Assembly: GCA_012932865.1 (NCBI GenBank)
Contig: SAXG01000014.1
Location: 704,740 to 768,739 of the forward strand
Direction: 5' to 3'
DNA length: 64,000 nt
Source of the DNA: Amylostereum areolatum
Taxonomy: Eukaryota; Basidiomycota; Agaricomycetes; Russulales; Stereaceae
Positions 51,973 to 62,476 of the stretch are shown piece after piece. Position 1 is the stretch's first letter; every line of letters starts with the position of its first letter. The position numbers and the translations under genes are program-made. Under the pieces are notes generated by a model. That model saw only the letters and a list, made by a program, of their open reading frames with translations. It did not search any database and had not been told where the DNA came from.

Positions 51973-53714
51973 ATGGCAGAAGGCGCAGGACCGACGGCAG
52001 TAGAGGAGATCACGGAAAAGATCCAGACAGCGACCATCTCCGAGCCTGCGTTCGTCCTTTCCCCCCCCCTTCCCTTTGCCTTACACCCTCCCTGACGCAC
52101 AAGTCAGACCAGCAGGCGCAGCCGCGATCAAACCTGCGACAGATGCTTCATCGCATGAGCAAGTCGTCACGCCCTGGGACGTGCAGGGCTCGGTATCGAG
52201 CGATGGGCAGCAGCTCGCGATCGACTACGACAAGCTCATCGACCAGTTCGGCACGCGCAGGATCGACGCAGCGTTGCTCGAGCGTTTCGAACGGCTGACT
52301 GGGCACAGACCGCATCTGCTCCTGCGTCGGGGGATGTTCTTCTCTCATCGGTGCGTCGATGCGTTTCTACGGGTGTGAATTGACGTGGGCTAATGAGGAC
52401 GTGCGTGCGGGACAGGGAGTTCAACATAATCTTGGATCGGTATGAGCAAGGGAAGCCGTTTTTCTTGTATACGGGACGAGGGCCTAGCAGCGATAGCATG
52501 CATCTGGGGCATATGATCCCCTTCACGTTCACAAAGTGCGTCTCCATCGCCCTATACTCCTTTCACGATCCTGATTGCACACCTAGATGGCTTCAGGACG
52601 TCTTCGACGTGCCGCTCGTCATCCAACTGACAGGTTCGTCCACTTCCCTCTCCCTCGCGTCAAGAAGCTCCATCGAACGCCGACAAAACAGACGACGAAA
52701 AGTTCCTGTTCAAGCACGAGCTCACGCCGGAAAAGACCCACAAATTCGCGTTCCAGAACGCGAAGGACATCATCGCGGTCGGGTTCAAGCTCGAAAAGAC
52801 GTTCATTTTCAGCGATTACGACTACCTCGGCGGCGCGTTCTACCGCAACGTATCCAAAATATCACGGCAGATCACGATCAACCAGGCGAAGGCCACGTTC
52901 GGCTTTGGAGATTCGTGCGTCTGCTCCTCAAATTATAGTCTACTTCCCGTGCAATACTGACCTCCTCCAGCGACAACATCGGGAAGATCCACTTTGCCGC
53001 GATCCAAGCCGCGCCCTCCTTCTCCAACTCCTTCCCGCACATCTTCGGCGAGGTGTCCAACATCCCGTGCCTCATCCCCTGCGCGATCGACCAGGACCCG
53101 TATTTCCGCCTCACGCGCGACGTTGCGCAGAAGCTCAAGTACCCCAAGCCGACGCTCCTGCACTCCAAGTTCTTCCCTGCGCTCCAGGGCCCGCAGACGA
53201 AGATGTCCGCGTCCGACGTCCAACTCGAGCATATACATGACCGACACGCCGAACCAGATCAAGAACAAGGTGAACAAGCACGGGTTCAGCGGGGGCAGGG
53301 AGACGGAGGAAGAGCACAGGAGGCTGGGGGGAAACCCGGATGTGGACGTCGCGTACCAGTATCTGTGTTTCTTCTTGGACGATGACGACGAGGTCGAAAA
53401 GCTCGCGGCGGTGCGTGCTTCCTTCGCTGCTTCATTTGAGTCACCGGTACTGACTGGGGTTTGTAGGACTACCGTGCGGGTACGCTACTTACAGGCCAAC
53501 TCAAAGCCAAATGTATCCAAGCTCTGCAAACGTTCGTCAAGGGGTTCCAAGACGTACGTCGCTCTCTTTATCCCTTCTGTATCTCTCACGCCAATGCTCA
53601 TTTCGATGGCAGTCAAGAGCTAAGATCTCTGACGATATGGTCCGCGCCTTCATGAGCGCAGACAGGAAAATCGACCCCGTCTTCGGCAAGCCTGCATCTG
53701 CACCCACAGCCTAG
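51973..53714 (+). CDS. WRS1: Cytosolic tryptophanyl-tRNA synthetase
   Basis: Charges tRNA-Trp. Starts [18 protein letters not shown]. Class I signatures: HIGH as [10 protein letters not shown] and KMSKS as TKMSASD. Also seen: [85 protein letters not shown] and the end [18 protein letters not shown]. Several short introns. Anomaly: directly after KMSASD the coding continues in another frame ([10 protein letters not shown]), with one base too many in GACGTCCAAC (53216-53225) and no possible intron. For an essential gene this suggests an extra base in the assembly rather than real loss. Confidence 0.93.
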
Positions 53715-53908
53715 GTGACCTCTCCACAAAATGAAAATTTGTATGTATGTATCATATTATGGTGTAACACGAAGGGGATACACTGCGAAACCATGGATGA
53801 GTAAGTAGTGAACACAACCGAGGCAGTTCACAATCGAAGGTGGCCCAACAGGCTCCAAGCAATACTTTTCGGGGCCCAGCCGACGACGACGACGATCATA
53901 ATGACAGG

Positions 53909-54885
53909 CTACGACAACTGCAAGCCATCTTTATGTTGTTCCTTCTCGCTCGGCCACTTGAAGTAACCCGCGGGCGCGCCTGACCAGCCTTCGAGCGCGA
54001 CAAGCCCCGCAGCGCCCCAGTCAAACGTCGCGTGTTCAGCGTGGTCCGCGGGGCCATCAACGAACACGAGGATAGACTCGCTGTCGGGGCGGATAAAACC
54101 CCGCCGGATCGCACCCTGGACGAGGTCGCGCAGAGGGTCGTAGAAGCCAAGGACGTTGAGGATGATCACGGCTACAATCGTTTCGTGAGACTAACAGAAC
54201 GAAAGACGACGATGGGACGTACGTTTGCTGTGGATGCCGATCTGAGTCCAGGTGACGACTTCCAGGACCTGCGTTCGGGTCATAAACCACGCGCGTCGCA
54301 CATGCCCCCCAAACCGACGCGACGCACCTCCTCAAACGTGCCGAACCCGCCCGGCAACCCAATGAAGCCGCACACGCGCCTGGCCATCTCCACCTTGCGC
54401 TCGTGCATCGAGTGTGTGACGATCTGCAACCGCAACGTGCGCCTCTCGCATCAGTTTTACCGTTGGAAACGTAACGCGGACGGACGCTGCCCACCGTCTC
54501 GACGCGCTCTCGCTTCCCCTCGTCCAGGCGCACTGGCTTCTCCCCCTCGAGCTGACCCTCCCTTGCGTCTACGGTTTTGTCGCCCTCTCCGCCTGCCGCC
54601 AGCATTGCTTGGGGGATGATGCCTGTGACGTGCCCGCCTTGCTCGAGCACAGCGCCGGAGACGCGACCCATGATCCCTTGGGAGCCAGCGCCGTAGACGA
54701 GCGGACGGTTGCTCGCAGCGAGGGCGTGGCCGAGTGCTGATGAGAGACGGGACATCGAGTTGCGTGAGCAGGAAAGTAGATGGAAAAGAGAAGGACGCAC
54801 ATGTTGCAGCATGCACAAATGCTGGTTCGGTCCCTATCGACGCGCCACAATAGACTGCGACAGCACGGGTACTAGAGAAGGTCAT
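53909..54885 (-). CDS. LOG-family phosphoribohydrolase-like protein, paralogue 1
   Basis: Related to LOG enzymes that release nucleobases (cytokinin in plants) from riboside 5'-monophosphates; the fungal role is uncertain. Exons 54885-54801, 54736-54495, 54423-54328, 54268-54223 and 54171-53909 join in frame to 243 residues. Motifs: [16 protein letters not shown] at the start, [27 protein letters not shown] with the catalytic Arg, and [12 protein letters not shown] (PGGxGTxxE). Compared with plant LOG it has an insert after GGEGDKTV. Same exon phases and lengths (96, 46) as the gene at 56915. Confidence 0.9.
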
Positions 54886-55235
54886 AGGTGAGGTGAATGT
54901 CTTATGGAGAGAGAAAATGGGAAAGAAAGAGAAGATCGAGCGGGAAAGGGTCAAGCATGGACGCGAAACACGGTTATATACGGCGCGTGGCCTCTTTCGC
55001 GTGAGCGGCAGCCGCGCGCCTGATCTCGAGTTAAACCGAACCCTTGGATGCAAGTACAACAACGTGTGGATACACAATGGGATGTCAAGAAGCTTTTCGA
55101 GACTGCCGTATAGGTACGCATTTCTGGCGGCAGTCAGGCCAAGAAGGACCAGAATATAACTTGACCACCCACCAGTCAACACCCGCGCCCTCATTACTCG
55201 GTCAACCTCAACCTCCTCACAGAAGTTCAGACTGT
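54886..55235. other. Short intergenic region
   Basis: Promoter of LOG-like gene 1 and 3' flank of the F-box gene; no ORF supported. Confidence 0.5.
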
Positions 55236-56597
55236 TCATTGAGTGGGAACTGCTAGGGATTGGCCACAATGATCCTCCAGCCGCCATGGGTACCCTTCCA
55301 GTTTGCTGGTACACTCCCGTAGCCTGCTAGTGTGGCGCTCGCGCCAATCGTCTACGCCGCGTCGATTTAGAAGGCGTACTGCCCGAAGTCCGGGTCCTTC
55401 CATGGTCGTTAAACACTCCTGCAAATCGCGATATGACTTGCGGGAGCCTTCGTCAAAGCGGAAAAACAGGCCAAAATGGGTGGTAGACGACGGAAGGGTC
55501 AATCCGCGTGGGAAAGGCCCTCGGCGGGAAAAAATGACGATGATGTGTTGGATGGATGGACAATGCCCGAGAATGGAAAGTATGGGAGTGAAAGTTGTCA
55601 TGTCGTAAAGGATATAAACTGTGCGGAGATTTGGACAGGACGTCGAAAAAAGGTGAGTCAAGTTGTCGATTCGTTGTGCAGTGAGGGAATACAGCCGGTG
55701 GATGTAGACTTGACGAAGTGAGGGCATGTGTTTGTCAGCTCCATCGAGCTTGTTGCGGGCGTCTTCGTAGAGGGAGGCGAATTGGACATGATGGCCCAAA
55801 GGCCACGCCATGGTTTGTTCTTTGACAAGCACGGTGCGTAGATGCGGCGATCCCTCGAGAAAAGAGCGAAAGTCCCAGGGGATTGTGCTGCAATCCCATC
55901 GTAGGTGACGCAGGGATGTATCGCGCAATGCGTAAGCAATGACAGGGGGTATCTGAGTTCCGGCGCGACTGTTGAGGAAGACGGTATTGATTTCGAGTTT
56001 TGGAAGGTTGCGGATGAGGTCTATCAGGTGTATGGTTATTAAGGAGTCCCGAAACACCTTTTCCCGAGGAAGGGCGATGTCGAGACGACGGGTGTATGTG
56101 CCATAGGAGCGTCCCAACTTGTGTATTGACCACCATATGATTTGATCGAGAGACGTAACGTGGCGATTGCGGCTGATGTAGAGAGTCTGGTAAAGAATAG
56201 GGATAACGAGAGCGTGCCATTGTTGACAAACGCGGCTGATGGTGCTCTTGACCCGCACAGAGGCGCGTACGGACCGTGTTTGATGCCGTAGGCCAACGAA
56301 GTAGCTATCACCAGCGGGAAGCCCGGCTGGCTCTGGCTCGTCGAACGGATCCGTGATATCTGGATCAAGAATGCCTGGGACGTCTGTGGCCATCTTGAAG
56401 ATAATGAGCCAAAGCTCAGGAGGGAGTCGAGTGAACACCATCTCTGCATGGTCGTTCAGATGAGGAGCACTGGGATTCTGGGAGCTCAACGCACCTCGCT
56501 CGAAGCGCGTTTGTATACGAAGCCAGGAGATTTCTGCCATAACTTTCAAGACCAGGTAGAGTATATGATCTTTACGCCAGTTCCAGTCAGGACTCAA
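55236..56597 (-). CDS. F-box protein
   Basis: Up to 453 residues in one exon; the ATG giving MVFTRLPPELWLIIFKMA is also a reasonable start. The F-box is this segment plus RVCQQWHALVIPILYQTLYI. The rest has spaced Leu-rich stretches (LTHLFSTSCPNLRTVYILYD, LRHLRWDC) as in basidiomycete F-box/LRR proteins. It would recruit unknown targets to an SCF ubiquitin ligase. It sits between the two LOG-like genes. Confidence 0.75.
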   Translation of the reverse strand: MSPDWNWRKDHILYLVLKVMAEISWLRIQTRFERGALSSQNPSAPHLNDHAEMVFTRLPPELWLIIFKMATDVPGILDPDITDPFDEPEPAGLPAGDSYFVGLRHQTRSVRASVRVKSTISRVCQQWHALVIPILYQTLYISRNRHVTSLDQIIWWSIHKLGRSYGTYTRRLDIALPREKVFRDSLITIHLIDLIRNLPKLEINTVFLNSRAGTQIPPVIAYALRDTSLRHLRWDCSTIPWDFRSFLEGSPHLRTVLVKEQTMAWPLGHHVQFASLYEDARNKLDGADKHMPSLRQVYIHRLYSLTAQRIDNLTHLFSTSCPNLRTVYILYDMTTFTPILSILGHCPSIQHIIVIFSRRGPFPRGLTLPSSTTHFGLFFRFDEGSRKSYRDLQECLTTMEGPGLRAVRLLNRRGVDDWRERHTSRLRECTSKLEGYPWRLEDHCGQSLAVPTQ

Positions 56598-56914
56598 GCC
56601 TCAGCAGAAGGAGCGAGTACGGGGTGGCGGGAAGACAAAGCAAGTCCCAGTGTCACGACCCTAGTGTCCCACGATCTCTGGTCAGCGTACTCGGTAAATT
56701 CCTCTTACAAGTCAACACACTCCCACTGGCATCCCACACCTTCCATGGGGACCGGCCGGGGACCATATCCGTTGTTCACGAAAATGATGAGGACTATCCT
56801 CCGTTTTGCAGGGCCTGGTCGTGAGCAGTAACCGATTGGCCCCACAAGTACCTACATGGGCCTTTTCCGACGGGAACCGAGTCATTCGGTTTCTCTTAGG
56901 CATCCACCTTCGCC
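56598..56914. other. Divergent promoter of the F-box gene and LOG-like gene 2
   Basis: No gene seen. Confidence 0.5.
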
Positions 56915-57862
56915 ATGCCCTCTGATCGTGCGCCCCTCCGTGCTCTTGCCGTTTACTGTGGCTCTTCTCAAGGAACGGACCCCGTCTTTGCCCATGCAGC
57001 AACCTGTGAGCATCGTTTCTCCGATTGCCTTCGATCGCTCTGTACATCGATTTATCGACTGGTATACAGCATTAGGACATGCTCTTGCTGAAGACAACCG
57101 TCCCTTGATCTACGGCGGCGGCTCTAAAGGTATCATGGGCGTCGTATCTGAGGCCGTTCTCGCGAAACACGGTCGGGTGACGGGTGTCGTCCCGGCAGCA
57201 ATGCTCGCCGCGGGTGGAGAAGGAGACAAGACAGTGGCGCCGGAAGAGGACAAGGTGTTTGTGCGACTTAGCGAACCTGGCAGAGAGGGGGTGGAGGTGG
57301 TACGTCCCGGAAACTTTTTGCTTGATAGACTGCCGCCTGATGGGGCGTAGATCGTAGTCCAGTCGATGCATGAGCGAAAGGTCGAGATGGCCAAACGTGC
57401 TTGTGGCTTCGTTGGCCTACCAGGTGGGTTCGGGACGTTCGAAGAGGTGCGTTGCTCCTATTTTCACCTCCCACTCGCTAACCACCCCCTAGATCTTTGA
57501 AGCAATCACCTGGACACAACTCGGGATCCACAACAAACGTACGTCGCATCATTCCTCTCTGCCCGTCTCACCATGAAGCTAAAACCATATGAAAAGCTGT
57601 TCTCCTTCTAAACGTCAAAAAATTCTACGAGCCCATCCGTGCTCTCATCGAAGGCGCGATCAATAGCGGATTCATTCGCAAAGAGAGCAAAGCCCTAGCT
57701 GTTTTTGTTGATGGCCCCGAGGATCTCGCGAAACACGGTACATTTGACTGGGGTACGGCTGCTTTGCAGGCACTTGATCAGTGGGGAGGTGCGCCTGCTG
57801 GAATCTTTGCCGGGAGGTGGGGAGACGACAAGTCGAAGGACAACGCACTGGAATTGTCTTAG
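56915..57862 (+). CDS. LOG-family phosphoribohydrolase-like protein, paralogue 2
   Basis: Exons 56915-57005, 57070-57299, 57351-57446, 57493-57538 and 57597-57862 give 242 residues. Motifs: [43 protein letters not shown] and [12 protein letters not shown]. Middle exons have the same lengths (96 and 46 nt) as paralogue 1, so the two arose by gene duplication, now in opposite orientation with an F-box gene between. The catalytic Arg and PGGxGTxxE are intact in both. Confidence 0.92.
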
Positions 57863-58261
57863 AGTACCCAGGGTGCTTAACTAGTTTTACCCATCAATGC
57901 ATCATGCATCAGCGCTCATGAGCGCTCAGCAGTTTCCAATTACTCTGTACTGAAGTATGTACTTACTGAAGCTTGAAGACTCGACCTCACACCTTTGCCG
58001 TCTGTTCATCTTCATCGATCATCATTCGAGGGGCTAACTACTCGGCGTTATCCAGACGTTTTCCGTCGGCATGGCCTTGACCCACATATGCGCATCCACA
58101 TGCCTTGGCCCTTGGGGTGCCTCCGGGATCCCATCTCGTGTGCATGCGTGTATCGTCGGCAGCTTCTCCAACGGTGATCCAAAAGAACATAAATACCCCA
58201 CAGATCGTCTTTCATGCCATTCACTGATTGAGACCCCAATCTACCCTCTCATTCCACAACG
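57863..58261. other. Intergenic, promoter of the aldo/keto reductase
   Basis: No gene seen; repeated gcgctcatgagcgctcag near 57912-57930. Confidence 0.5.
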
Positions 58262-59705
58262 ATGTCTAACACCGCTATTGTACGCAAGATCGGCGATGTC
58301 CCTGTTCCCTCGATTGGGTTTGGGGCGATGAGCGTCTCGGGGTCGTTCTACGGTGGCGCGGTGGAATCCGACGAAGAGCGATACAAGGTCAGCTCTCACT
58401 CTACATAGCGATTTAACGAACACTGACGCCCGCGTCAAACGCAGCTCCTGGACGCCGCGTACGAATCCGGATGCACCCATTGGGACACAGCGAACATGTA
58501 CAACGATTCCGAGGAGTTGATCGGCAAATGGTGAGGTTTTTTTTCGAAGCATGGCGTAGAGGCGTAAACCTGCGACGCTGACTGATTGCGCGAAAATAGG
58601 TTCAAACGCACTGGAAACCGTAAGCAAGATCTTCCTCGCTACCAAGTGTGGTTTCCAACGAACGCCCGAGGGTGCGATCGTGAACTGCAAGCCAGAGTAC
58701 ATAAAAGCCTGCTGCGAGGAGTCTCTCAATCGGCTCGGCGTTGATACAATTGACTTGTATTACTTACACCGGTAGGTCGTTGTTCTTCCTGCTCAGGCAA
58801 CGTTTTGACTGACGAGGGTAAGCGCTGATAAAACGGTTCCTATTGAGGTGAACATTCGACCTTTCTCGGCGAGTATGCACCTTGCGCAAAGGACTTACAT
58901 GCGATTGGACTGTTAGCATTCTGTGGGCGCTCTGGTCGAGCTGTTGAAGTACGCGTCATTCTCCTGCTCTCTGCGTACACCTGGCCGTGCGCTGACAACC
59001 CGACAGGCAAGGAAAAATCAAATACTTGGGGCTCAGCGAGGTGTCCGAAGCCACGCTCCGCCGCGCACACGCCGTGCACCCCATCGCCGCGCTTCAGATC
59101 GAGTATTCGCCCTTTGTATTGGATGTCGAGCGCGAGGACATCGGTTTATGGAAGGCTTGCCGCGAGCTGGGAATCGCTATCGTCGCGTACTCGCCCTTGG
59201 GCCGCGGGCTCCTCACCGGTCGCTACGTGAGCCCTTTTCGTGCCAGTTTGTTTCCCTGAATCAAACCGGACATCCCTGGTTTTCAGAAAGGCCCGGAGGA
59301 TTTCGCACAGGACGACGCGCGGAGGTACTTTCCCAAGTTCTCGAAGGAGAACTTTCCAAATATCCTGCAACTCGTCGACAAGCTCAACAAGATTGGCGAG
59401 AGGCACGGTGCGACGTCAGGTCAGATAACGTTGGCGTGGCTGGTCGCGCAGGGCAACAACATATATCCTATTCCCGGGACCAGGAGTGTCCAGGTAAGCG
59501 CATTAGTTAAGTTCATGTTTCCCACCAGGACATTGATGTGCCGTACGCACAGTATTTGAAAGAGAACGCAGGCGCGATGCACGTCAAGTTGTCTCCGGAA
59601 GAGGTGAAGGAGATCAGGGTGCTTGTCGAAGGATGTGAATTGAAGGGAGGGCGTACTCCTGTCGCTTATGAAGGTGTCAACCTCGCCGATACACCTCCGT
59701 TGTAA
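58262..59705 (+). CDS. Aldo/keto reductase
   Basis: NADPH-dependent reductase of the AKR superfamily, like fungal pyridoxal-reductase/YakC-type proteins. Tetrad residues are visible: Asp in [16 protein letters not shown] with its Tyr, Lys in FLATKCGF, His in IDLYYLHR. Also [45 protein letters not shown] and PIPGTRSVQ (cofactor end). Around seven short introns; the exons [16 protein letters not shown] join well. Anomaly: after WFKRTGNR the frame continues as SKIFLATK only if one A of CGTAAGC (58622-58623) is removed, so there is an apparent +1 in a conserved stretch. Confidence 0.92.
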
Positions 59706-60964
59706 CTGCCCTGTAGCTCAAGTATATACCCAGTGCTTCATCGCCGCTGGTTCAGGCCTATGGTCGATAAAATTGGCACTTGTGACTACTTGTGAACAAC
59801 TTGCGTACATACAACTCTCCGAGTCATCGGCCACCGCATCTGGATCAAGTATGTGCACGTACCAAGCACGTACTCTGCACCCTGCTAAACGTTGCCCGAG
59901 GACAGTCGGCATGATATGTTCCCGTGCCCGCGGAGTCGCGGACCCAAAGAGTCTGCACAGAGCAAAGTGACCTCCCCGTGAGAAGGTCCTAGCGCCAAAT
60001 GCGCAGCAGGTGGTCCGTTCGTGTCCCCCCGGTATAAAAGGCCCCGGCCTCGCGTCCATGGAACTTCATACTTACCTTGATGGCACAACTCCCTTCATGT
60101 ACCTGGGGTTGTGGGCCGTGGGGTCCTCCCATAGCACGGCGACCTTGTCCACACAGGGGGAACTTGCAGTTTGTACATGCTTCGGTGTGTGCACCGTCGC
60201 AATATTTTCCTGTCCTGCTTCGGCCCTCGGGCTGGGCAGGCCTTTTTTTATGTTCGATTATCCGGCTAACCCTAACCCTGATAATTTCAATAAATGAATT
60301 TCCATCTCTGGACTTTCACCATTCCATGATTCGAAACTCTCAGGGTCTTCAGACCGACTTCTTGATGAGTTGTCCCTTCCACGCAACTTCCGCGCAATAT
60401 GAAGTCACAAACTCGCCAAACAAGAACTTGAATTACACCTTTCATATGTCCTTACAGAGATCCAGGTAACCATACGATGCGAATTACGAGAGAACATAAG
60501 CAATAGAACTTCCAAGGCCATCATTACATCCCCATCGGCCCTGCCGTTGCAGGGATATTCGATCATATACATACTCATTGCTTCCGACTGAACGACGAGG
60601 GTGGGCACCAAAATTTATGCCCACCTATCCCCCCCATCTCGAAATAACCCCTAATAGAAGGCGAGCGAGGGTGGATACGGGGTGGTCGACGAGGCCCGCG
60701 AGGCAAGCGAATGCATCTACCGGTGGTAGGGGTGTCAGGGCGTCTTTGGACGATTGAGACAACGGGGGTGCGTACTCGAGCGAATGCATCGCAGAGCGGG
60801 GTTTACGCGCGAGGCGAACGCGGCCCCTATACGCCACGGGACGATGGTGTTGGCGGGGCGACGAGCGTATCTGCGACCCACGATCAGCCGCAGGACATTT
60901 CAGAGATGTCGAGAGCATGCACCATGAAGAGACACCGAACTCGCAAGGAAACGGGGCCGAATGG
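59706..60964. other. Intergenic, no gene seen
   Basis: Short ORFs only. Contains ctaaccctaaccctg at 60276-60290, two telomere-like units, probably chance. Confidence 0.5.
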
Positions 60965-62476
60965 CTAGCGAGCCTCGATGGACCTCGCAGGCTCTGGCTT
61001 GTCAGACACTTTCGCTGGATGGCGAGAAGTCATCGCCACTCCAGGCGACGATTTGACCTGCTTGTCCAGGAAGGAGAACTGCGTGGGCTCGTCCATTGGG
61101 GTGGTGGGCGTGGAGGCGGTGACGTCCGACGAGGGAGGAGAAACGAGGGGGATAAGCCCTGCTACGGATGCCGTGGATGGGGGGATTGACGATCGATGCC
61201 CGCTCGAGGGTGGGGCAGACAGGGATGGGCGGGCGTAGGGGGGAACGCCGGCGGGCGTGGGGCTCATGCCGAGCTGGACGTCATCGAGCGCGTACTCGGG
61301 GGGAAAAGTGTGCTCGCGCAGGGGGAGACGGTAACGGACCCCTAGCCGCCTCGCGTGCTCGAACACCACGCGGCGAGCGGTGCTGGACGCACACGCGAGA
61401 TCCTCGTCACTCATGGTGAACTCGTCGATGTCGACGATCTCCGCACGTAGCTCTGAGAGGGTGGCGCGGTACTCGGGGATCGGGTCCAGCATGCGCTCGA
61501 TCACGGACGCGGCGTCAGGGGTGAGCGGGAGATGCGTCGAGAGAAAGTCGGGGTCGGTGAGGTATGCAGCGAAGTTAGGGTCGACGGTGTGCGCCATCCT
61601 CCATGGGAGGGAGCCCGTCAGCATCGTGACGAAGAGAATGCCGAGGGACCAGACGTCGCTGATGCGGGTGTCGTACGCGTCCTCCCGGAGCTCCTTGCCG
61701 ATACACTCTGTCGGGGATATGTCAAAACGCGATCGGTGGAGGGGCTGCAGTCGGTGTGAGGGGGGGAGCGTACCTGGTGATTGGAAGGGCCTGCTGCCCG
61801 CACCGAACGATCGACACTCGGTCTGTGTTGTGGCGAGGCCAAAATCCGACAGGAAGTACTCCAGCCCGTCTTCCGAAACGAGGATGTTCTCCGGCTTGAG
61901 GTCGCGGTGAGCGACGCCACGATCGTGGCAGTATTGCACAGCGTCGAGGATCTGGACGAACGCCCACTTGGCCATGCGATCGTTGTCCCAGAAGAGGCCA
62001 CGCTGCATGATGGTGGAGAGGAGGGTGCCGCCGCGGTGAAGGTCGAAGACGAGGAAGAGGAGCGAACGCTCGACGAAGGTGCGGCGAAGTGTGACGATAT
62101 TGTGGTGGTCCTTGACGGTCCAGTGAATGTCGGCTTCAGCGTGAAAAGCCCTGAGGGTAGAGCTGCCCTTCTTCGACGGATCGACGACCGTTTGGTGCGG
62201 AAGAATGCACTTGACGGCGTACTCCCTTTTGTCTTGAAGGTCAATGACACGGTAGACTGCGCCGAAAGATCCTGCCCCTAGGTGGGCCACAACTTGAAGG
62301 CGGCCATTTTCTATGATCTTGCCTACGAGGTGGGGGATCGAGCGCTTGGTCATTTCGGATCCTGGTTGTCCGTTGGGGATGTCTTGTCGGGGTAGGAATG
62401 GCTGCGGTGAAGTGAACAGTACGGGGCGGGGGGCGGGGGTGGCGAAGGGGAAAGGGGTTGTACCCGGGATGGTCAT
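60965..62476 (-). CDS. Serine/threonine protein kinase (Ran1/Sks1-like)
   Basis: Two exons, 62476-61774 and 61707-60965, join as SP|ECIGKE to give 481 residues. Glycine loop LGAGSFGAVYRV near residue 67, lysine in YAVKCIL, catalytic loop VAHRDLKPENILV, DFG as LSDFGLATT, activation segment with GSRPFQSPE, and DVWSLGILFVTMLTG. The GLATT and GS...SPE arrangement resembles the fungal Ran1/Vhs1/Sks1 nutrient-response kinases. The C-terminal about 150 residues are Ser/Pro-rich. Catalytic residues are complete. Confidence 0.9.
   Translation of the reverse strand: MTIPGTTPFPFATPAPRPVLFTSPQPFLPRQDIPNGQPGSEMTKRSIPHLVGKIIENGRLQVVAHLGAGSFGAVYRVIDLQDKREYAVKCILPHQTVVDPSKKGSSTLRAFHAEADIHWTVKDHHNIVTLRRTFVERSLLFLVFDLHRGGTLLSTIMQRGLFWDNDRMAKWAFVQILDAVQYCHDRGVAHRDLKPENILVSEDGLEYFLSDFGLATTQTECRSFGAGSRPFQSPGTLPPSHRLQPLHRSRFDISPTECIGKELREDAYDTRISDVWSLGILFVTMLTGSLPWRMAHTVDPNFAAYLTDPDFLSTHLPLTPDAASVIERMLDPIPEYRATLSELRAEIVDIDEFTMSDEDLACASSTARRVVFEHARRLGVRYRLPLREHTFPPEYALDDVQLGMSPTPAGVPPYARPSLSAPPSSGHRSSIPPSTASVAGLIPLVSPPSSDVTASTPTTPMDEPTQFSFLDKQVKSSPGVAMTSRHPAKVSDKPEPARSIEAR

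Noticed and set aside
60276..60290. Telomere-like ctaaccctaaccctg
   Set aside because: Only two units, inside ordinary intergenic DNA; likely chance.
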